64,000 bases of DNA from an uncultured Lachnospiraceae bacterium. Lineage in GTDB: Bacteria > Bacillota > Clostridia > Lachnospirales > Lachnospiraceae. The translations under genes and the position numbers were made by a program. Below the pieces are notes generated by a model. It was not told the origin of the DNA. It searched no databases and saw only the letters and a list, made by a program, of their open reading frames with translations. This document shows, in pieces, positions 30,182 to 40,849 of the stretch; the stretch's first letter is position 1; every line of letters begins with the position of its first letter. The stretch covers positions 62,001 to 126,000 of the forward strand of contig CANPYY010000001.1 of assembly GCA_947588675.1 (NCBI GenBank), written 5' to 3'.

Positions 30182-30451
30182 TTATTTTTTATTTATAAAA
30201 TTTCTCATCATTTGAACCCTTGCTTTTTCTTCTGCGCTCATCCCGCTCGTCATTGCTTCTATAAGTATATCTGTTTCTTCCTGTGAAAAAGACATATTAT
30301 TCTTTTTCATACCTGACATTGTCGCCATTATAAGGGCTGCCAAATCATTAACCCCTTTTCCTGCGCTGTTTTTCAGAAGTTCCTCAATTATCGCCTTTTT
30401 ACCCGCATCCATATTCAGCCACATCGGATTATTCATCCACGAATTATTCAT
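30182..30451 (-). CDS. Conserved-looking small hypothetical protein
   Basis: 89-aa ORF overlapping the upstream ORF by 4 nt. Confidence 0.5.
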   Translation of the reverse strand: MNNSWMNNPMWLNMDAGKKAIIEELLKNSAGKGVNDLAALIMATMSGMKKNNMSFSQEETDILIEAMTSGMSAEEKARVQMMRNFINKK

Positions 30452-30861
30452 ACTGCATCCTCCGAAGCCATACTGTTTATATGATTCATCTGATTAAACA
30501 TATCCCGCTGTTCAGGCGAAAGCTGTGACATAAGGAAATCCATCATTCCGGATTCACTGTTATTTTTATATGTTGATACATAATTTCTGTATCTTCTGTA
30601 AAGATTTTGCGCCCTCACAAAATTAAGTACCATATTTACGGTTTCCTGTTCAGGTTCATTACAGTATTCGCGCACACTCTCCATCATGCCTTCGATATCT
30701 CCGACTGTTTCCATATTACATGCTCTTATTTCTTCTTCCTCATCCTTTTGCATATACAACGCAAGTTCCTGCGCCTGAATAAGTATCTGCATAGGTTTCC
30801 TAAGCCTCGGCGCCGTATATGGCATTGCGGCTTTTAGCATATTTACCTGACGATTCTGCAT
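30448..30861 (-). CDS. Hypothetical protein
   Basis: 137-aa ORF translationally coupled to the 89-aa ORF. Confidence 0.5.
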   Translation of the reverse strand: MQNRQVNMLKAAMPYTAPRLRKPMQILIQAQELALYMQKDEEEEIRACNMETVGDIEGMMESVREYCNEPEQETVNMVLNFVRAQNLYRRYRNYVSTYKNNSESGMMDFLMSQLSPEQRDMFNQMNHINSMASEDAV

Positions 30862-30943
30862 ATTAAAACCATCTCATTTATAATAATATTTCATATTAAT
30901 TTATGCAATAGGCTAATTTAAGATTCATGTATTTACAAACAAT

Positions 30944-31423
30944 TTACTGCGGATAATGAAGTCTGTCAGGCGTAATTTTATAAAGCACTTCATTAAGATA
31001 TCTGTCCGCCAGATACTTTGCCATTGTAAGATTCATATCTCTATAATTACCACATTCCTGCGGCCGGGCTCCGGGAACGTCGCCGGTGTAATCGCGTATA
31101 AATTCATACATGCCGGTAACAAGCCCTGTAATATCCTCAGATTCATAATCCCCCGCAAGTATGAGATAAAATCCCGTACGGCAGCCCATAGGTCCGAAAT
31201 ATACTATCTTTTTGCCCCATATATCATGATTTCTCAGATATGTCGCGGCAAGATGCTCTATCGTATGGCACTCCGCCGTATTCATTACAGGCTCAAAATT
31301 CGGTCTTGTCATTCTGATATCAAATGTAGTAAGAACCTCTTTACCCACAGTATCTTTTCTTGACACATATAAACCCGGCAAAAGCCTCATGTGGTCAATC
31401 GTAAAACTTGCTATAAGTTCCAT
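30944..31423 (-). CDS. luxS: S-ribosylhomocysteine lyase
   Basis: TAECHTIEHLAATYLRN, YFGPMGCRTGFYLI, RPQECGNYRDMNL. Confidence 0.96.
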   Translation of the reverse strand: MELIASFTIDHMRLLPGLYVSRKDTVGKEVLTTFDIRMTRPNFEPVMNTAECHTIEHLAATYLRNHDIWGKKIVYFGPMGCRTGFYLILAGDYESEDITGLVTGMYEFIRDYTGDVPGARPQECGNYRDMNLTMAKYLADRYLNEVLYKITPDRLHYPQ

Positions 31424-31424
31424 T

Positions 31425-33164
31425 TCATGCTTTCTCCCCTTTTTTTATAATATTATTACAGCAATAGCCCGCTGCAAGCATCACCCAGAACAACGGCGTG
31501 GTACACACCGACGCATCGTTTGAAATTCCGCATATCATATATCCTGCAGTTCCTGCAAATACTGCAATACATACAATATTAATTCCCGAAATATTTTTCA
31601 TTTCCCTTATTATTTTTATACTGCCGATAAAATATACGGCATAAAGTATAATAATTGCAGCAAGTGACAGCAAACCCGTCTGCACAGCTATCTGCAAATA
31701 CATATTGTGCGGTCTTGTCACAACGGAGCCATTATAACCGTTATTTAAAAGCGACAGATAATCATTATTTGGAAATTCATATATAAAATTGTCAGGACCG
31801 CAGCCGATAAAAATATGACTTTTAATAAGCGGTATCGCAGCAGACCATATATATCCCCTGTGCGATGCAAAATCATCCTTAAACCTTAATACATTATCAT
31901 TCTTTATATTGCTTATATCGTCCGTATATTTACCATAGTAATTGCGGTAGTAATATTTACCCTGCGTATTATCATTTGAAAAAAACAGTCTTATATCCCC
32001 ATATATTACATAAAATCCCTTTAAGCCTTCTTCCGAAATCCCGGTTTCAAAATAAAGTCCTTCATACTCGGGCGTATCCTGTTTAAATTTGTATATATTT
32101 TCCGAATTATCAAGCTCCATCATATCCATATCGGCGTCATATACCTCTATTTCGGCAGACCCAGAACCCATATTGCTTTTTATAGTAAGATTTTGCCCTC
32201 TTATTCGTATATGCGCCCCGTCATCAGCCACATTCATATATTCAAACGGATATATGCTTTTTTCTGACAGATTGTTAACGCACGTAAATATTATTACCGC
32301 AGCCACAGATATTATCATGCCTGACAAAAGCACAACCCCCGCCATCCTTCTGTATATTATAACACATATAACGGCAACTGCCGCAACTGATACAATACAG
32401 ACGCAGGCGGCTGCTTCAGAGCCTGACCCTATAATACATATGATAAGCATTACCGCGGTTACCGCCGATACTATTTTAAACCATACGTCTTTTACCGCAG
32501 CCATTCCTGCCAGACATACCGGAAGCATAAGCACTGCATATACTCCCGCATAATCCGGATTATATAAAGTCATATATACCCTGCCCCCGCCAAACGAAGA
32601 CGATATCTGCGAGGGAGAAATACTGCTAAATAATGATATAAGCAGCTTTCCCCCATATGATGTAAAAAAATCCAGACCAATCCACTGCAGCACTCCTGTA
32701 AGCGCCATCACAAAAGCCCCTGAAACCGCTATTCTGACAAAGATAAGTACCGCCTTTTTATCATCGAATATATGGCATGTATAAATAAATATTATAACAT
32801 ACGAAACAAGTACCGTAACCGGCTCATGCTGCGCATATCCCCCAAAAAACGCATCTGTACGGCTGTGTGCGCATAATGCCGAAAGAATTGATAAAACAGC
32901 ATACAAAATCAGGCAGAAAAGTACGGTTTTCCCAATACGCACAGGTTTACAAAACCGAAATACCATCATCATAAGCATAATAAATGCGGTAATTATTATA
33001 CCATACATTTTATATATAAGGAAAAAATCATATTCCGTACCGTTTTCCGAAAACCATCCGTATCCCGACAGTCCGCAGTCAGTAACCGTAATCTGCACCA
33101 AAAGCGGAATAACACATAATGTTATAATTAATGGAACGTATTTTACCGCCCTTTTTTCATGCAA
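31425..33164 (-). CDS. O-antigen ligase / Wzy-like polytopic membrane protein
   Basis: Polytopic 579 aa; SFGGGRVYMTLYNPDYAGVYAVLMLPV and RPHNMYLQIAVQTGLLSL are WaaL-type signatures. Confidence 0.8.
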   Translation of the reverse strand: MHEKRAVKYVPLIITLCVIPLLVQITVTDCGLSGYGWFSENGTEYDFFLIYKMYGIIITAFIMLMMMVFRFCKPVRIGKTVLFCLILYAVLSILSALCAHSRTDAFFGGYAQHEPVTVLVSYVIIFIYTCHIFDDKKAVLIFVRIAVSGAFVMALTGVLQWIGLDFFTSYGGKLLISLFSSISPSQISSSFGGGRVYMTLYNPDYAGVYAVLMLPVCLAGMAAVKDVWFKIVSAVTAVMLIICIIGSGSEAAACVCIVSVAAVAVICVIIYRRMAGVVLLSGMIISVAAVIIFTCVNNLSEKSIYPFEYMNVADDGAHIRIRGQNLTIKSNMGSGSAEIEVYDADMDMMELDNSENIYKFKQDTPEYEGLYFETGISEEGLKGFYVIYGDIRLFFSNDNTQGKYYYRNYYGKYTDDISNIKNDNVLRFKDDFASHRGYIWSAAIPLIKSHIFIGCGPDNFIYEFPNNDYLSLLNNGYNGSVVTRPHNMYLQIAVQTGLLSLAAIIILYAVYFIGSIKIIREMKNISGINIVCIAVFAGTAGYMICGISNDASVCTTPLFWVMLAAGYCCNNIIKKGEKA

Positions 33165-33257
33165 TATAGTTTTCCTCCTTCCGTCGTAATACGCATAATA
33201 TTATACAGTTACTGTCTTAAAATAACAATACCTTATGTTTTTTACACTATTTACATA

Positions 33258-33286
33258 TTGACAATTTGCCTAAAAATTAGTTTAAT
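33258..33286 (+). promoter_or_regulatory. Candidate sigma-A promoter
   Basis: TTGACA - 17 nt - TTTAAT upstream of 33318. Confidence 0.6.
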
Positions 33287-33317
33287 TAATTCAAATGGGT
33301 AAAATGAGGGGTACTAT

Positions 33318-34586
33318 ATGGACAACGGTGATAAATACACAAAAGTTGACTTTACCAAAGAAATGAAAAAAGAATACCAGATTCTTGCTCCGGACATTTT
33401 TCCAATGCACATGAAGCTTCTGAAAAGAGTGTTCAACCTTTACGGATATAATCTTACCGTTCTGCACTATCAGGGGAAAAAGGTCATAGACACGGGACTT
33501 AAATATGTACATAACGATATGTGCTATCCTGCAATCTGTTCAATAGGACAGCAGCTATATGCCCTGACATGCGGCGACTTTGACCCGCATAAGGTTGCAT
33601 TGATACAGTTTCAGACCGGCGGCGGATGCCGCGCTTCCAATTATATTAAGCTTCTCAGAAAAGCTTTGAAAAATATGGGAATGGAATATGTTCCGGTCAT
33701 ATCATTAAGTTTTTCAGGTATAGAAAAATTCAGCGGTTTTAAACTAACCATACCTATGTTATATAAAGGAATTATGTCGGTAGTCTACGGCGATATGCTC
33801 ATGCTTCTTAAAAATCAGGTGAAACCATATGAAAAAGAAGCCGGAGCCTCTGACAGGCTCGTAGATAAATGGGTAGACATACTTAAAGACCAGTTTGAAC
33901 ATAACCGCGGGCTTGGCACACGCGGAATGACACGCAACCTTAACAATATCGTTGCGGATTTCCATAACATACCGCGCAACAATGTAAAAAAGGTCAGGGT
34001 TGGGATAGTCGGCGAGATATATGTCAAGTATTCTCCTTTCGGCAACAATAATCTGGAAGATTTTCTTGCCACGCAGAATTGTGAAGTAATGGTTCCGGGC
34101 GTACTCGGATTCGTGCAATATACATTCAGCAACAGAATTACAGATTATGAATTGTACGGTGGAAGCCGCGCCGCGCTTTTTGCCGGAAGATTTCTTGAAA
34201 AAATGGCGCGTAAAGTAGAAACCCTGATGATAAACGCCCTGAAGGGATATGACGATTTTACCGTTCCTTCGAGTTTTGAAGAAATCAAAACTCTTGCGGA
34301 CAAAGTAATCAACCGCGGGGTCAAAATGGGAGAAGGCTGGCTTTTACCCGCTGAAATGGTAGAACTTATAGAAAAGGGGTATAACAACATAATATGCGCG
34401 CAGCCTTTCGGCTGTCTGCCTAACCATATAGTTGGGAAAGGGGTAATAAGAACGTTAAAAGAACTTTATCCTTATTCCAACGTATGCCCTATAGATTATG
34501 ACGCCGGCGCTACTGCCGTAAACCAGGAAAACAGAATTAAACTTATGCTTTCCGTTGCACGTGAACAGCTTGCAGACAACAACTAA
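33318..34586 (+). CDS. Acyl-CoA dehydratase activase-related protein (DUF2229-like, HgdB-type fold)
   Basis: YVHNDMCYPAICSIGQQLYALTCGDFDPHKVALIQFQTGGGCRASNYI and QPFGCLPNHIVGKGVIRTLKELYP. Confidence 0.75.
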   Translation: MDNGDKYTKVDFTKEMKKEYQILAPDIFPMHMKLLKRVFNLYGYNLTVLHYQGKKVIDTGLKYVHNDMCYPAICSIGQQLYALTCGDFDPHKVALIQFQTGGGCRASNYIKLLRKALKNMGMEYVPVISLSFSGIEKFSGFKLTIPMLYKGIMSVVYGDMLMLLKNQVKPYEKEAGASDRLVDKWVDILKDQFEHNRGLGTRGMTRNLNNIVADFHNIPRNNVKKVRVGIVGEIYVKYSPFGNNNLEDFLATQNCEVMVPGVLGFVQYTFSNRITDYELYGGSRAALFAGRFLEKMARKVETLMINALKGYDDFTVPSSFEEIKTLADKVINRGVKMGEGWLLPAEMVELIEKGYNNIICAQPFGCLPNHIVGKGVIRTLKELYPYSNVCPIDYDAGATAVNQENRIKLMLSVAREQLADNN

Positions 34587-34610
34587 AATAATCGGTAAAG
34601 GAAGTTAACT

Positions 34611-37526
34611 GTGAAAAAGATAGGCCTTGACGTAGGAAGCACAACGATTAAATGCGTTGTACTTGATGAAAACAACGATATATTATATGCGACTTATGAA
34701 AGACACATGTCACGTATAATAGAAATGACACAATCATTAATAAATAAAATATCGGAAAAGTTCCCTGATGAAGAAATGTCGCTTGTTATATCCGGTTCTG
34801 CCGGAATGGGCATGGCAAACGGCCTTGGCATTACTTTTGCCCAGGAAGTATACGCCACAAGAACCGCCGTTAATACATATCTTCCGGGTACTGACACGGT
34901 AATAGAACTCGGCGGTGAAGACGCAAAAATACTGTTTCTTTCAAACGGGCTTGAAGTAAGGATGAACGGAAGCTGCGCCGGCGGAACCGGTGCATTTATA
35001 GATCAGATGGCTTCACTTCTGGATATTTCCATAGATGAACTCGATGGTCTTGCGGCACAGCACGATAAGATATATACTATCGCTTCAAGATGCGGCGTAT
35101 TTGCCAAAACCGACATACAACCGCTTATAAACCAGGGCGGACGTATTCCCGATATTGCCGCAAGTATTTTGTACGCAGTCGTAAACCAGACAATCGGAGG
35201 ACTTGCACAGGGACGTGAAATTTCAGGTAATATAGTATACCTGGGAGGCCCCCTTACATTTATTTCAGAGCTTAGAAAAAGCTTTGACGACGTACTTGGC
35301 ATAAAGGGAGTATGTCCAAAAAATTCCCTTTACTATGTTGCTATCGGAGCAGCATTGTCGCCTGACAACATTTCCTATAACCTTAAAGAACTTTCCGAGC
35401 GTATAAAAGGATATACGGTTACTTCGGGTTATGCAAGCTGCGAGCCGCTGTTTAGTTCCAAAAAAGAATATGCTGAATTTAAAGAACGCCACAGCCACGA
35501 TTCCGATAATATACATGAAATAGACGTACCTGCCAAAAATATGTATCTTGGCATAGACGCAGGTTCAACTACAATTAAAGCCGTATTATGTGATGAGGAC
35601 GGCAACTACTTCCACTCAAGCTATCAGCCTAATAACGGAAATCCCGTGCCCCATATAAAAGATTTCCTTACGGAACTCTACAGAAAATTTCCTGATATAA
35701 ATATTGTAGCTTCAGCAGTAACGGGATATGGCGAGGACATAATAAAAAATGCCTTTAAGGTTGATTACGGAATAGTAGAAACAATTGCGCATTATACCGC
35801 CGCCAAAAGATTTCGTCCAGATGTAGACTTTATCATTGATATCGGCGGACAGGATATAAAATGCTTTAAAATACATAACGGCGCCATTGACAACATCTTT
35901 CTTAACGAAGCATGTTCATCGGGATGCGGTTCATTTCTTCAGACTTTTGCAGGTGCGCTCGGTTACAGCATGGAAGAATTTACTTCGCTTGCAATAACCG
36001 CCGACAGGCCTGTGGACCTTGGGTCACGCTGTACCGTTTTTATGAACAGTTCCGTTAAACAGGCGCAAAAGGACGGAACATCCGTTAATAACATACTAGC
36101 CGGACTTTCAATCAGCGTTGTTAAAAACGCTTTATATAAAGTTATCCGCTGCGCAAACCCGGACAGTCTTGGAAAAAATATAGTAGTACAGGGCGGCACC
36201 TTTTTAAACGACGCCGTACTCCGCGCATTTGAACAGGAAATAGGACGAAATGTCATAAGACCCCATATCTCAGGAATAATGGGCGCATACGGGGCTGCGC
36301 TTTATGCGATGAAACGTTCTAAAAAAGAGGGACACAGCAAAATTCTTACCGCATCAGAACTTTCGGAGTTTACACATGATGTAAAAGCCATAGTGTGCAG
36401 GGGATGTAACAATCACTGCCGCCTTACGGTCAATACATTTGGCGGCCAGAGAAAATTCATTGCAGGAAACAGATGTGAAAAACCGCTTAATCTTCCTGTA
36501 AAAAATGTACATTATGATTTATATGATTATAAAAACGAACTTCTCATGAAGTACCGCACGGGTGAAATAAAGGACGGACGCCCTACTATCGGCATTCCAA
36601 TGGCGCTTAATATGTACGAACTGCTTCCGTTCTGGCACACAATGTTTACAAAGCTTGGATTTAATGTTATTGTATCACCGGTATCTACACGGAAGCTTTT
36701 TATAAACGGTCAGCAGACCATACCATCAGATACGGTCTGTTTTCCCGCCAAGCTTGTACACGGACACATCGACGCGCTTCTAAATACTGACTGCGACGCC
36801 ATATTCTATCCGTGCATGAGTTACAATGTGGATGAAAAGCTTGGCGATAACCATTACAACTGCCCTGTTGTGGCATATTATCCTGTTGTAATTAACGCCA
36901 ATGTAAAAAGCATTAAAAATAAAACTTTTATCAATGACTTTATAGGTATACACAGTAAGAAGAATTTTCCTCCGCATTTTAAGAAAATACTTGACCGTTA
37001 TGGTTACAGCTTTTCATTAAAACAAATTAAAGCCGCTGCTTCAGCAGCATATAAAGAATATGACGAACATATGGCTTCGCTTGAAAAGAAAGCGGATGAA
37101 TACATAGCCATTGCAAAGAGAGATAACCTTCCCGTTGTCGTACTTGCGGGCCGCCCATATCACATCGACCCTGAAGTAAACCACGGCATTAACCGTATTA
37201 TATGCAACCTTGGAGCCGTAGTGCTGACTGAAGACAGTATAAGCCGCAAAGAGCAAAAATTCCAAACCGGCGTACTTAACCAGTGGACTTACCACTCAAG
37301 ACTGTATGCAGCCGCAAAATATATTACAGAGCAAAAGGACGTAAATATGAACCTCGTACAGCTCGTATCCTTCGGATGCGGAGTTGACGCCGTTACTTCT
37401 GATGAAACCAGGTCCATAATTGAATCTTCCGGTAAAATATACACCCAGATTAAAATTGATGAAGTTACCAATACCGGAGCCGTAAAAATAAGGCTGAGAA
37501 GCCTGTTTGCATTACTTGACAACTGA
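34611..37526 (+). CDS. Acyl-CoA dehydratase activase: two tandem ASKHA (HgdC/BcrAD-like) domains plus C-terminal DUF2229-like region
   Basis: GTG start. IGLDVGSTTIKCVV...NGSCAGGTGAFIDQMA...ASRCGVFAKTDI, then LGIDAGSTTIKAVL...NEACSSGCGSFLQTFA...GSRCTVFMNSSV; C-terminal SDTVCFPAKLVHGHI. Confidence 0.88.
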   Translation: MKKIGLDVGSTTIKCVVLDENNDILYATYERHMSRIIEMTQSLINKISEKFPDEEMSLVISGSAGMGMANGLGITFAQEVYATRTAVNTYLPGTDTVIELGGEDAKILFLSNGLEVRMNGSCAGGTGAFIDQMASLLDISIDELDGLAAQHDKIYTIASRCGVFAKTDIQPLINQGGRIPDIAASILYAVVNQTIGGLAQGREISGNIVYLGGPLTFISELRKSFDDVLGIKGVCPKNSLYYVAIGAALSPDNISYNLKELSERIKGYTVTSGYASCEPLFSSKKEYAEFKERHSHDSDNIHEIDVPAKNMYLGIDAGSTTIKAVLCDEDGNYFHSSYQPNNGNPVPHIKDFLTELYRKFPDINIVASAVTGYGEDIIKNAFKVDYGIVETIAHYTAAKRFRPDVDFIIDIGGQDIKCFKIHNGAIDNIFLNEACSSGCGSFLQTFAGALGYSMEEFTSLAITADRPVDLGSRCTVFMNSSVKQAQKDGTSVNNILAGLSISVVKNALYKVIRCANPDSLGKNIVVQGGTFLNDAVLRAFEQEIGRNVIRPHISGIMGAYGAALYAMKRSKKEGHSKILTASELSEFTHDVKAIVCRGCNNHCRLTVNTFGGQRKFIAGNRCEKPLNLPVKNVHYDLYDYKNELLMKYRTGEIKDGRPTIGIPMALNMYELLPFWHTMFTKLGFNVIVSPVSTRKLFINGQQTIPSDTVCFPAKLVHGHIDALLNTDCDAIFYPCMSYNVDEKLGDNHYNCPVVAYYPVVINANVKSIKNKTFINDFIGIHSKKNFPPHFKKILDRYGYSFSLKQIKAAASAAYKEYDEHMASLEKKADEYIAIAKRDNLPVVVLAGRPYHIDPEVNHGINRIICNLGAVVLTEDSISRKEQKFQTGVLNQWTYHSRLYAAAKYITEQKDVNMNLVQLVSFGCGVDAVTSDETRSIIESSGKIYTQIKIDEVTNTGAVKIRLRSLFALLDN

Positions 37527-37566
37527 TAACCGTTAACTTTATATTTGTATCAAAAGGAGTATATAT

Positions 37567-38976
37567 ATGAAGATATTTAATACGCTCAACAACCGTAAAG
37601 AAGATTTTATACCAATTGAAGAAGGCAAGGTAAGAATGTATGTATGCGGACCAACCGTATATAATTATATTCATATAGGAAACGCCCGCCCGATGATTGT
37701 ATTTGATACCGTACGCCGCTATCTGGAATATAAGGGCTATGATGTCAATTACGTATCCAACTTTACCGACGTTGACGATAAAATTATCGCAAAGGCAAAT
37801 GAAGAAGGCGTATCTGCCGCTGAAATTGCAGAGCGTTATACCAAAGCGGCAATCGCTGATATGAACGCCCTTAACGTAATGCCTGCCACCATCCATCCTA
37901 AAGCTACAGAAGAAATAGACGGTATGATAGATATGATACAAACCCTTATTGATAAAGGATACGCCTACGAAAAAAACGGAACGGTATTTTATCGTACAAG
38001 AAAATTTGCAGGTTACGGCAAACTTTCAGGCAAAAACTTAGACGACCTGGAAGCCGGCGCACGTATTGCCGTAGATGATGATAAAGAAGATGCAATGGAT
38101 TTCGTGCTCTGGAAGCCCAAAAAGGAAGGCGAACCATACTGGGAATCCCCCTGGGGCGACGGAAGACCCGGGTGGCATATCGAATGTTCTGTTATGAGCA
38201 ACAAGTATCTCGGTAAACAGATAGATATACACGCCGGCGGCGAAGACCTTATTTTCCCTCACCATGAAAATGAAATTGCGCAAAGCGAAGCTGCAAACGG
38301 AACTACTTTTTCAAATTACTGGATGCACAATGCTTTTTTAAATATTAATAACCACAAAATGTCCAAATCAGCAGGCAACTTTTTTACAGTAAAAGATATA
38401 GCGGAAAAATATCCTCTGCAGGTTCTGCGGTTTTTCATGCTAAGCGCGCACTACAGGAGTCCGCTTAATTTTAGCGATGATTTAATGATGTCGGCAAAAA
38501 GCTCCCTTGAGAGAATACGCACCGCCGTGTTTAATCTTTCCTATCTTGAAAATTCTGCAGAAGAAACCGGATATTCGGCTGCCGACGAAGATTTCAGGGC
38601 GCAGCTTGTTTCGTTTAAGAACAGTTTTGAAGCTGCCATGGAGGATGATTTTAATACAGCGGACGCAATATCGGTTATATTTGAAATTGTACGCCTTTCA
38701 AACTCTTATCTTTCAGCGCAAAAACCCCTGTCGCTTATATCGGAAGCAAAGGATATGATAGTTTCGCTATGTGATATTCTTGGAATTATATGTGAACAGG
38801 ACGACAAACACGATGATTCACTTCCTGACGAAGATATTGAGAAGCTTATAAACGAACGCAATGAAGCCAGAAAAAGCCGTGATTTTGCGCGCGCTGACAG
38901 TATCCGCGATGAACTTGCAAAAATGGGTATTCAACTGGAAGACACAAGAGAGGGCGTAAGATGGAAAAGGATATAA
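37567..38976 (+). CDS. cysS: Cysteinyl-tRNA synthetase
   Basis: MYVCGPTVYNYIHIGNARPMIVFDTVRRYL, GWHIECSVMS, HAGGEDLIFPHHENEIAQSE, KMSKSAGNFFTV. Confidence 0.97.
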   Translation: MKIFNTLNNRKEDFIPIEEGKVRMYVCGPTVYNYIHIGNARPMIVFDTVRRYLEYKGYDVNYVSNFTDVDDKIIAKANEEGVSAAEIAERYTKAAIADMNALNVMPATIHPKATEEIDGMIDMIQTLIDKGYAYEKNGTVFYRTRKFAGYGKLSGKNLDDLEAGARIAVDDDKEDAMDFVLWKPKKEGEPYWESPWGDGRPGWHIECSVMSNKYLGKQIDIHAGGEDLIFPHHENEIAQSEAANGTTFSNYWMHNAFLNINNHKMSKSAGNFFTVKDIAEKYPLQVLRFFMLSAHYRSPLNFSDDLMMSAKSSLERIRTAVFNLSYLENSAEETGYSAADEDFRAQLVSFKNSFEAAMEDDFNTADAISVIFEIVRLSNSYLSAQKPLSLISEAKDMIVSLCDILGIICEQDDKHDDSLPDEDIEKLINERNEARKSRDFARADSIRDELAKMGIQLEDTREGVRWKRI

Positions 38977-39407
38977 ATAATCTTCCTGAACTTATATGTG
39001 AAAATTATTCTTTCAAGCATCACGACCCGACCTTACTTTCACCGCTTACACTGGCGTTTATCGGCGATACCATTTTTGACCTTATTGTACGTACGCGTGT
39101 CATTGAATATGGCAACGCGCCTGTTAAAAACCTGCACCGTACAGCTTCCTCGCTGGTAAATGCGGGAACTCAGGCAAAAATGGCAAAAGAGCTTATGCCT
39201 CGTTTTACTGAAGAAGAAATGAATATATTCAAACGCGGACGCAACGCCAAACCGCATACTACAGCCAAAAACGCCAATATTTACGATTACAAAACCGCAA
39301 CCGGTCTTGAAGCGTTGCTCGGATGGCTTTATCTGAGCGGAAGAATGTCCAGAATATACGAACTGATATTTCCGGTACTTCCAAATTACGAAGTACGCTA
39401 TAAATAA
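38961..39407 (+). CDS. mrnC: Mini-ribonuclease 3
   Basis: TLAFIGDTIFDLIVRTRVI, YKTATGLEALLGWLYLSG; follows cysS as in other Firmicutes. Confidence 0.93.
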   Translation: MEKDINNLPELICENYSFKHHDPTLLSPLTLAFIGDTIFDLIVRTRVIEYGNAPVKNLHRTASSLVNAGTQAKMAKELMPRFTEEEMNIFKRGRNAKPHTTAKNANIYDYKTATGLEALLGWLYLSGRMSRIYELIFPVLPNYEVRYK

Positions 39408-39432
39408 CTATAACAATAATCAGGAGAAAAAA

Positions 39433-40173
39433 ATGAGATATGAAGAATCTGTATGCGAAGGCAGAAATCCGGTAATTGAAGCTTTCCGTTCCGGCAAAAC
39501 CATCGACCGGCTGTTTATTCTCAAAGGATGCTACGACGGTCCTATCCAGACTATAATAAGAGAAGCTAAAAAAAGAAATACCATGATAAATTATGTAAAC
39601 AGTACAAGGCTTGATAATATGTCCGAAACCGGAAAACATCAGGGTGTAATAGCATATATGGCAGCTTACGAATATGCGGACGTTTCAGATATACTTTCTG
39701 CCGCAAAAGACGCGGGCGAACCGCCCTTTATTATAATTCTTGACGGCATTGAAGACCCGCATAATCTCGGCGCGATTATCCGTACTGCAAACCTGTGCGG
39801 CGCACACGGCATTATTATTCCAAAACATTCCGCCTGCGGTCTTACGGCAACAGTTGCCAAAGCTTCCGCAGGAGCAATAAACTATACTCCTGTGGCAAAG
39901 GTTACAAATATAAGCAAAACTATTGAAGACCTTAAAGAAAAGGGCATCTGGTTTGTATGCGCCGATTCCGGCGGGGAAAGCATGTATACCCTCAACCTGA
40001 CAGGCGCAATAGGGCTTGTTATCGGAAACGAAGGAAAGGGCGTAAGCCGGCTCGTTAAAGATAACTGCGATTATATCGCCTCAATTCCAATGAAGGGAAA
40101 TATAGATTCCCTGAATGCCTCCGTAGCATGCGGCGTACTGGCCTACGAAATTGTCAGGCAGAGAAGTTATTAA
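39433..40173 (+). CDS. rlmB: 23S rRNA (guanosine-2'-O)-methyltransferase RlmB / TrmH family
   Basis: CEGRNPVIEAFRSGKTIDRLFI, LDGIEDPHNLGAIIRTANLCGAHGIIIPKHSA, VIGNEGKGVSRLVKDNCD, SLNASVACGVLAYE. Confidence 0.95.
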   Translation: MRYEESVCEGRNPVIEAFRSGKTIDRLFILKGCYDGPIQTIIREAKKRNTMINYVNSTRLDNMSETGKHQGVIAYMAAYEYADVSDILSAAKDAGEPPFIIILDGIEDPHNLGAIIRTANLCGAHGIIIPKHSACGLTATVAKASAGAINYTPVAKVTNISKTIEDLKEKGIWFVCADSGGESMYTLNLTGAIGLVIGNEGKGVSRLVKDNCDYIASIPMKGNIDSLNASVACGVLAYEIVRQRSY

Positions 40174-40186
40174 AGGAGTGTCTGCT

Positions 40187-40828
40187 ATGAAATCTGAAGA
40201 TTTAAAGCGTATGGATGATTCCGAAATCCTTGATATTATTCATTCGGATTCTCCTGATTCCGAAACGGCGCTTGATTTCTTTATGGAAAAATATAAGAGC
40301 CTTGTCCTCCACCAGGCGCGTTCACTTTTTCTGGTCGGAGCTGACAAAGACGACCTGCTCCAGGAAGGTATGATTGGGCTATACAAAGCAGTACGCGAAT
40401 ACAATACCGATAAATCTGCCTCCTTTTACAGTTTTGCCAAAACAACTGTATATCACCAGATGTGCAATGCAATAACTGCATCTACCAGACAGAAAAATCA
40501 GCCTCTTAATGAATATGTTTCATTTTACGCTCCGCTTCCCGCAGAGCCTTGGGATTCGGGAACCGCTTCCCTTATAGATACAATGGAGGCATCCGGAGTA
40601 TCCAATCCCGAAGATTTTATTATTGACAAAGAGAATGTATCTATGATAGAATACGGACTTGGGAAACTGCTTAGCCCTTTTGAAAAATCCGTATATAATT
40701 TATACGTTACCGGATTGGATTATAAGCAGATAGGAAATAAATTAAACCGTTCCCAAAAATCAATTGACAATGCGCTGCAGCGTATTCGCGGCAAACTTAC
40801 CAAATGGCTCAACCAGAATATGAAATAG
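40187..40828 (+). CDS. sigH: RNA polymerase sigma factor SigH-like (sigma-30 type)
   Basis: ATG at 40187 after AAAGGAG; ADKDDLLQEGMIGLYKAVREYN; NRSQKSIDNALQRIRGKL; position after rlmB. Confidence 0.85.
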   Translation: MKSEDLKRMDDSEILDIIHSDSPDSETALDFFMEKYKSLVLHQARSLFLVGADKDDLLQEGMIGLYKAVREYNTDKSASFYSFAKTTVYHQMCNAITASTRQKNQPLNEYVSFYAPLPAEPWDSGTASLIDTMEASGVSNPEDFIIDKENVSMIEYGLGKLLSPFEKSVYNLYVTGLDYKQIGNKLNRSQKSIDNALQRIRGKLTKWLNQNMK

Positions 40829-40849
40829 CAGTAAAGAAAAGATAAATAT

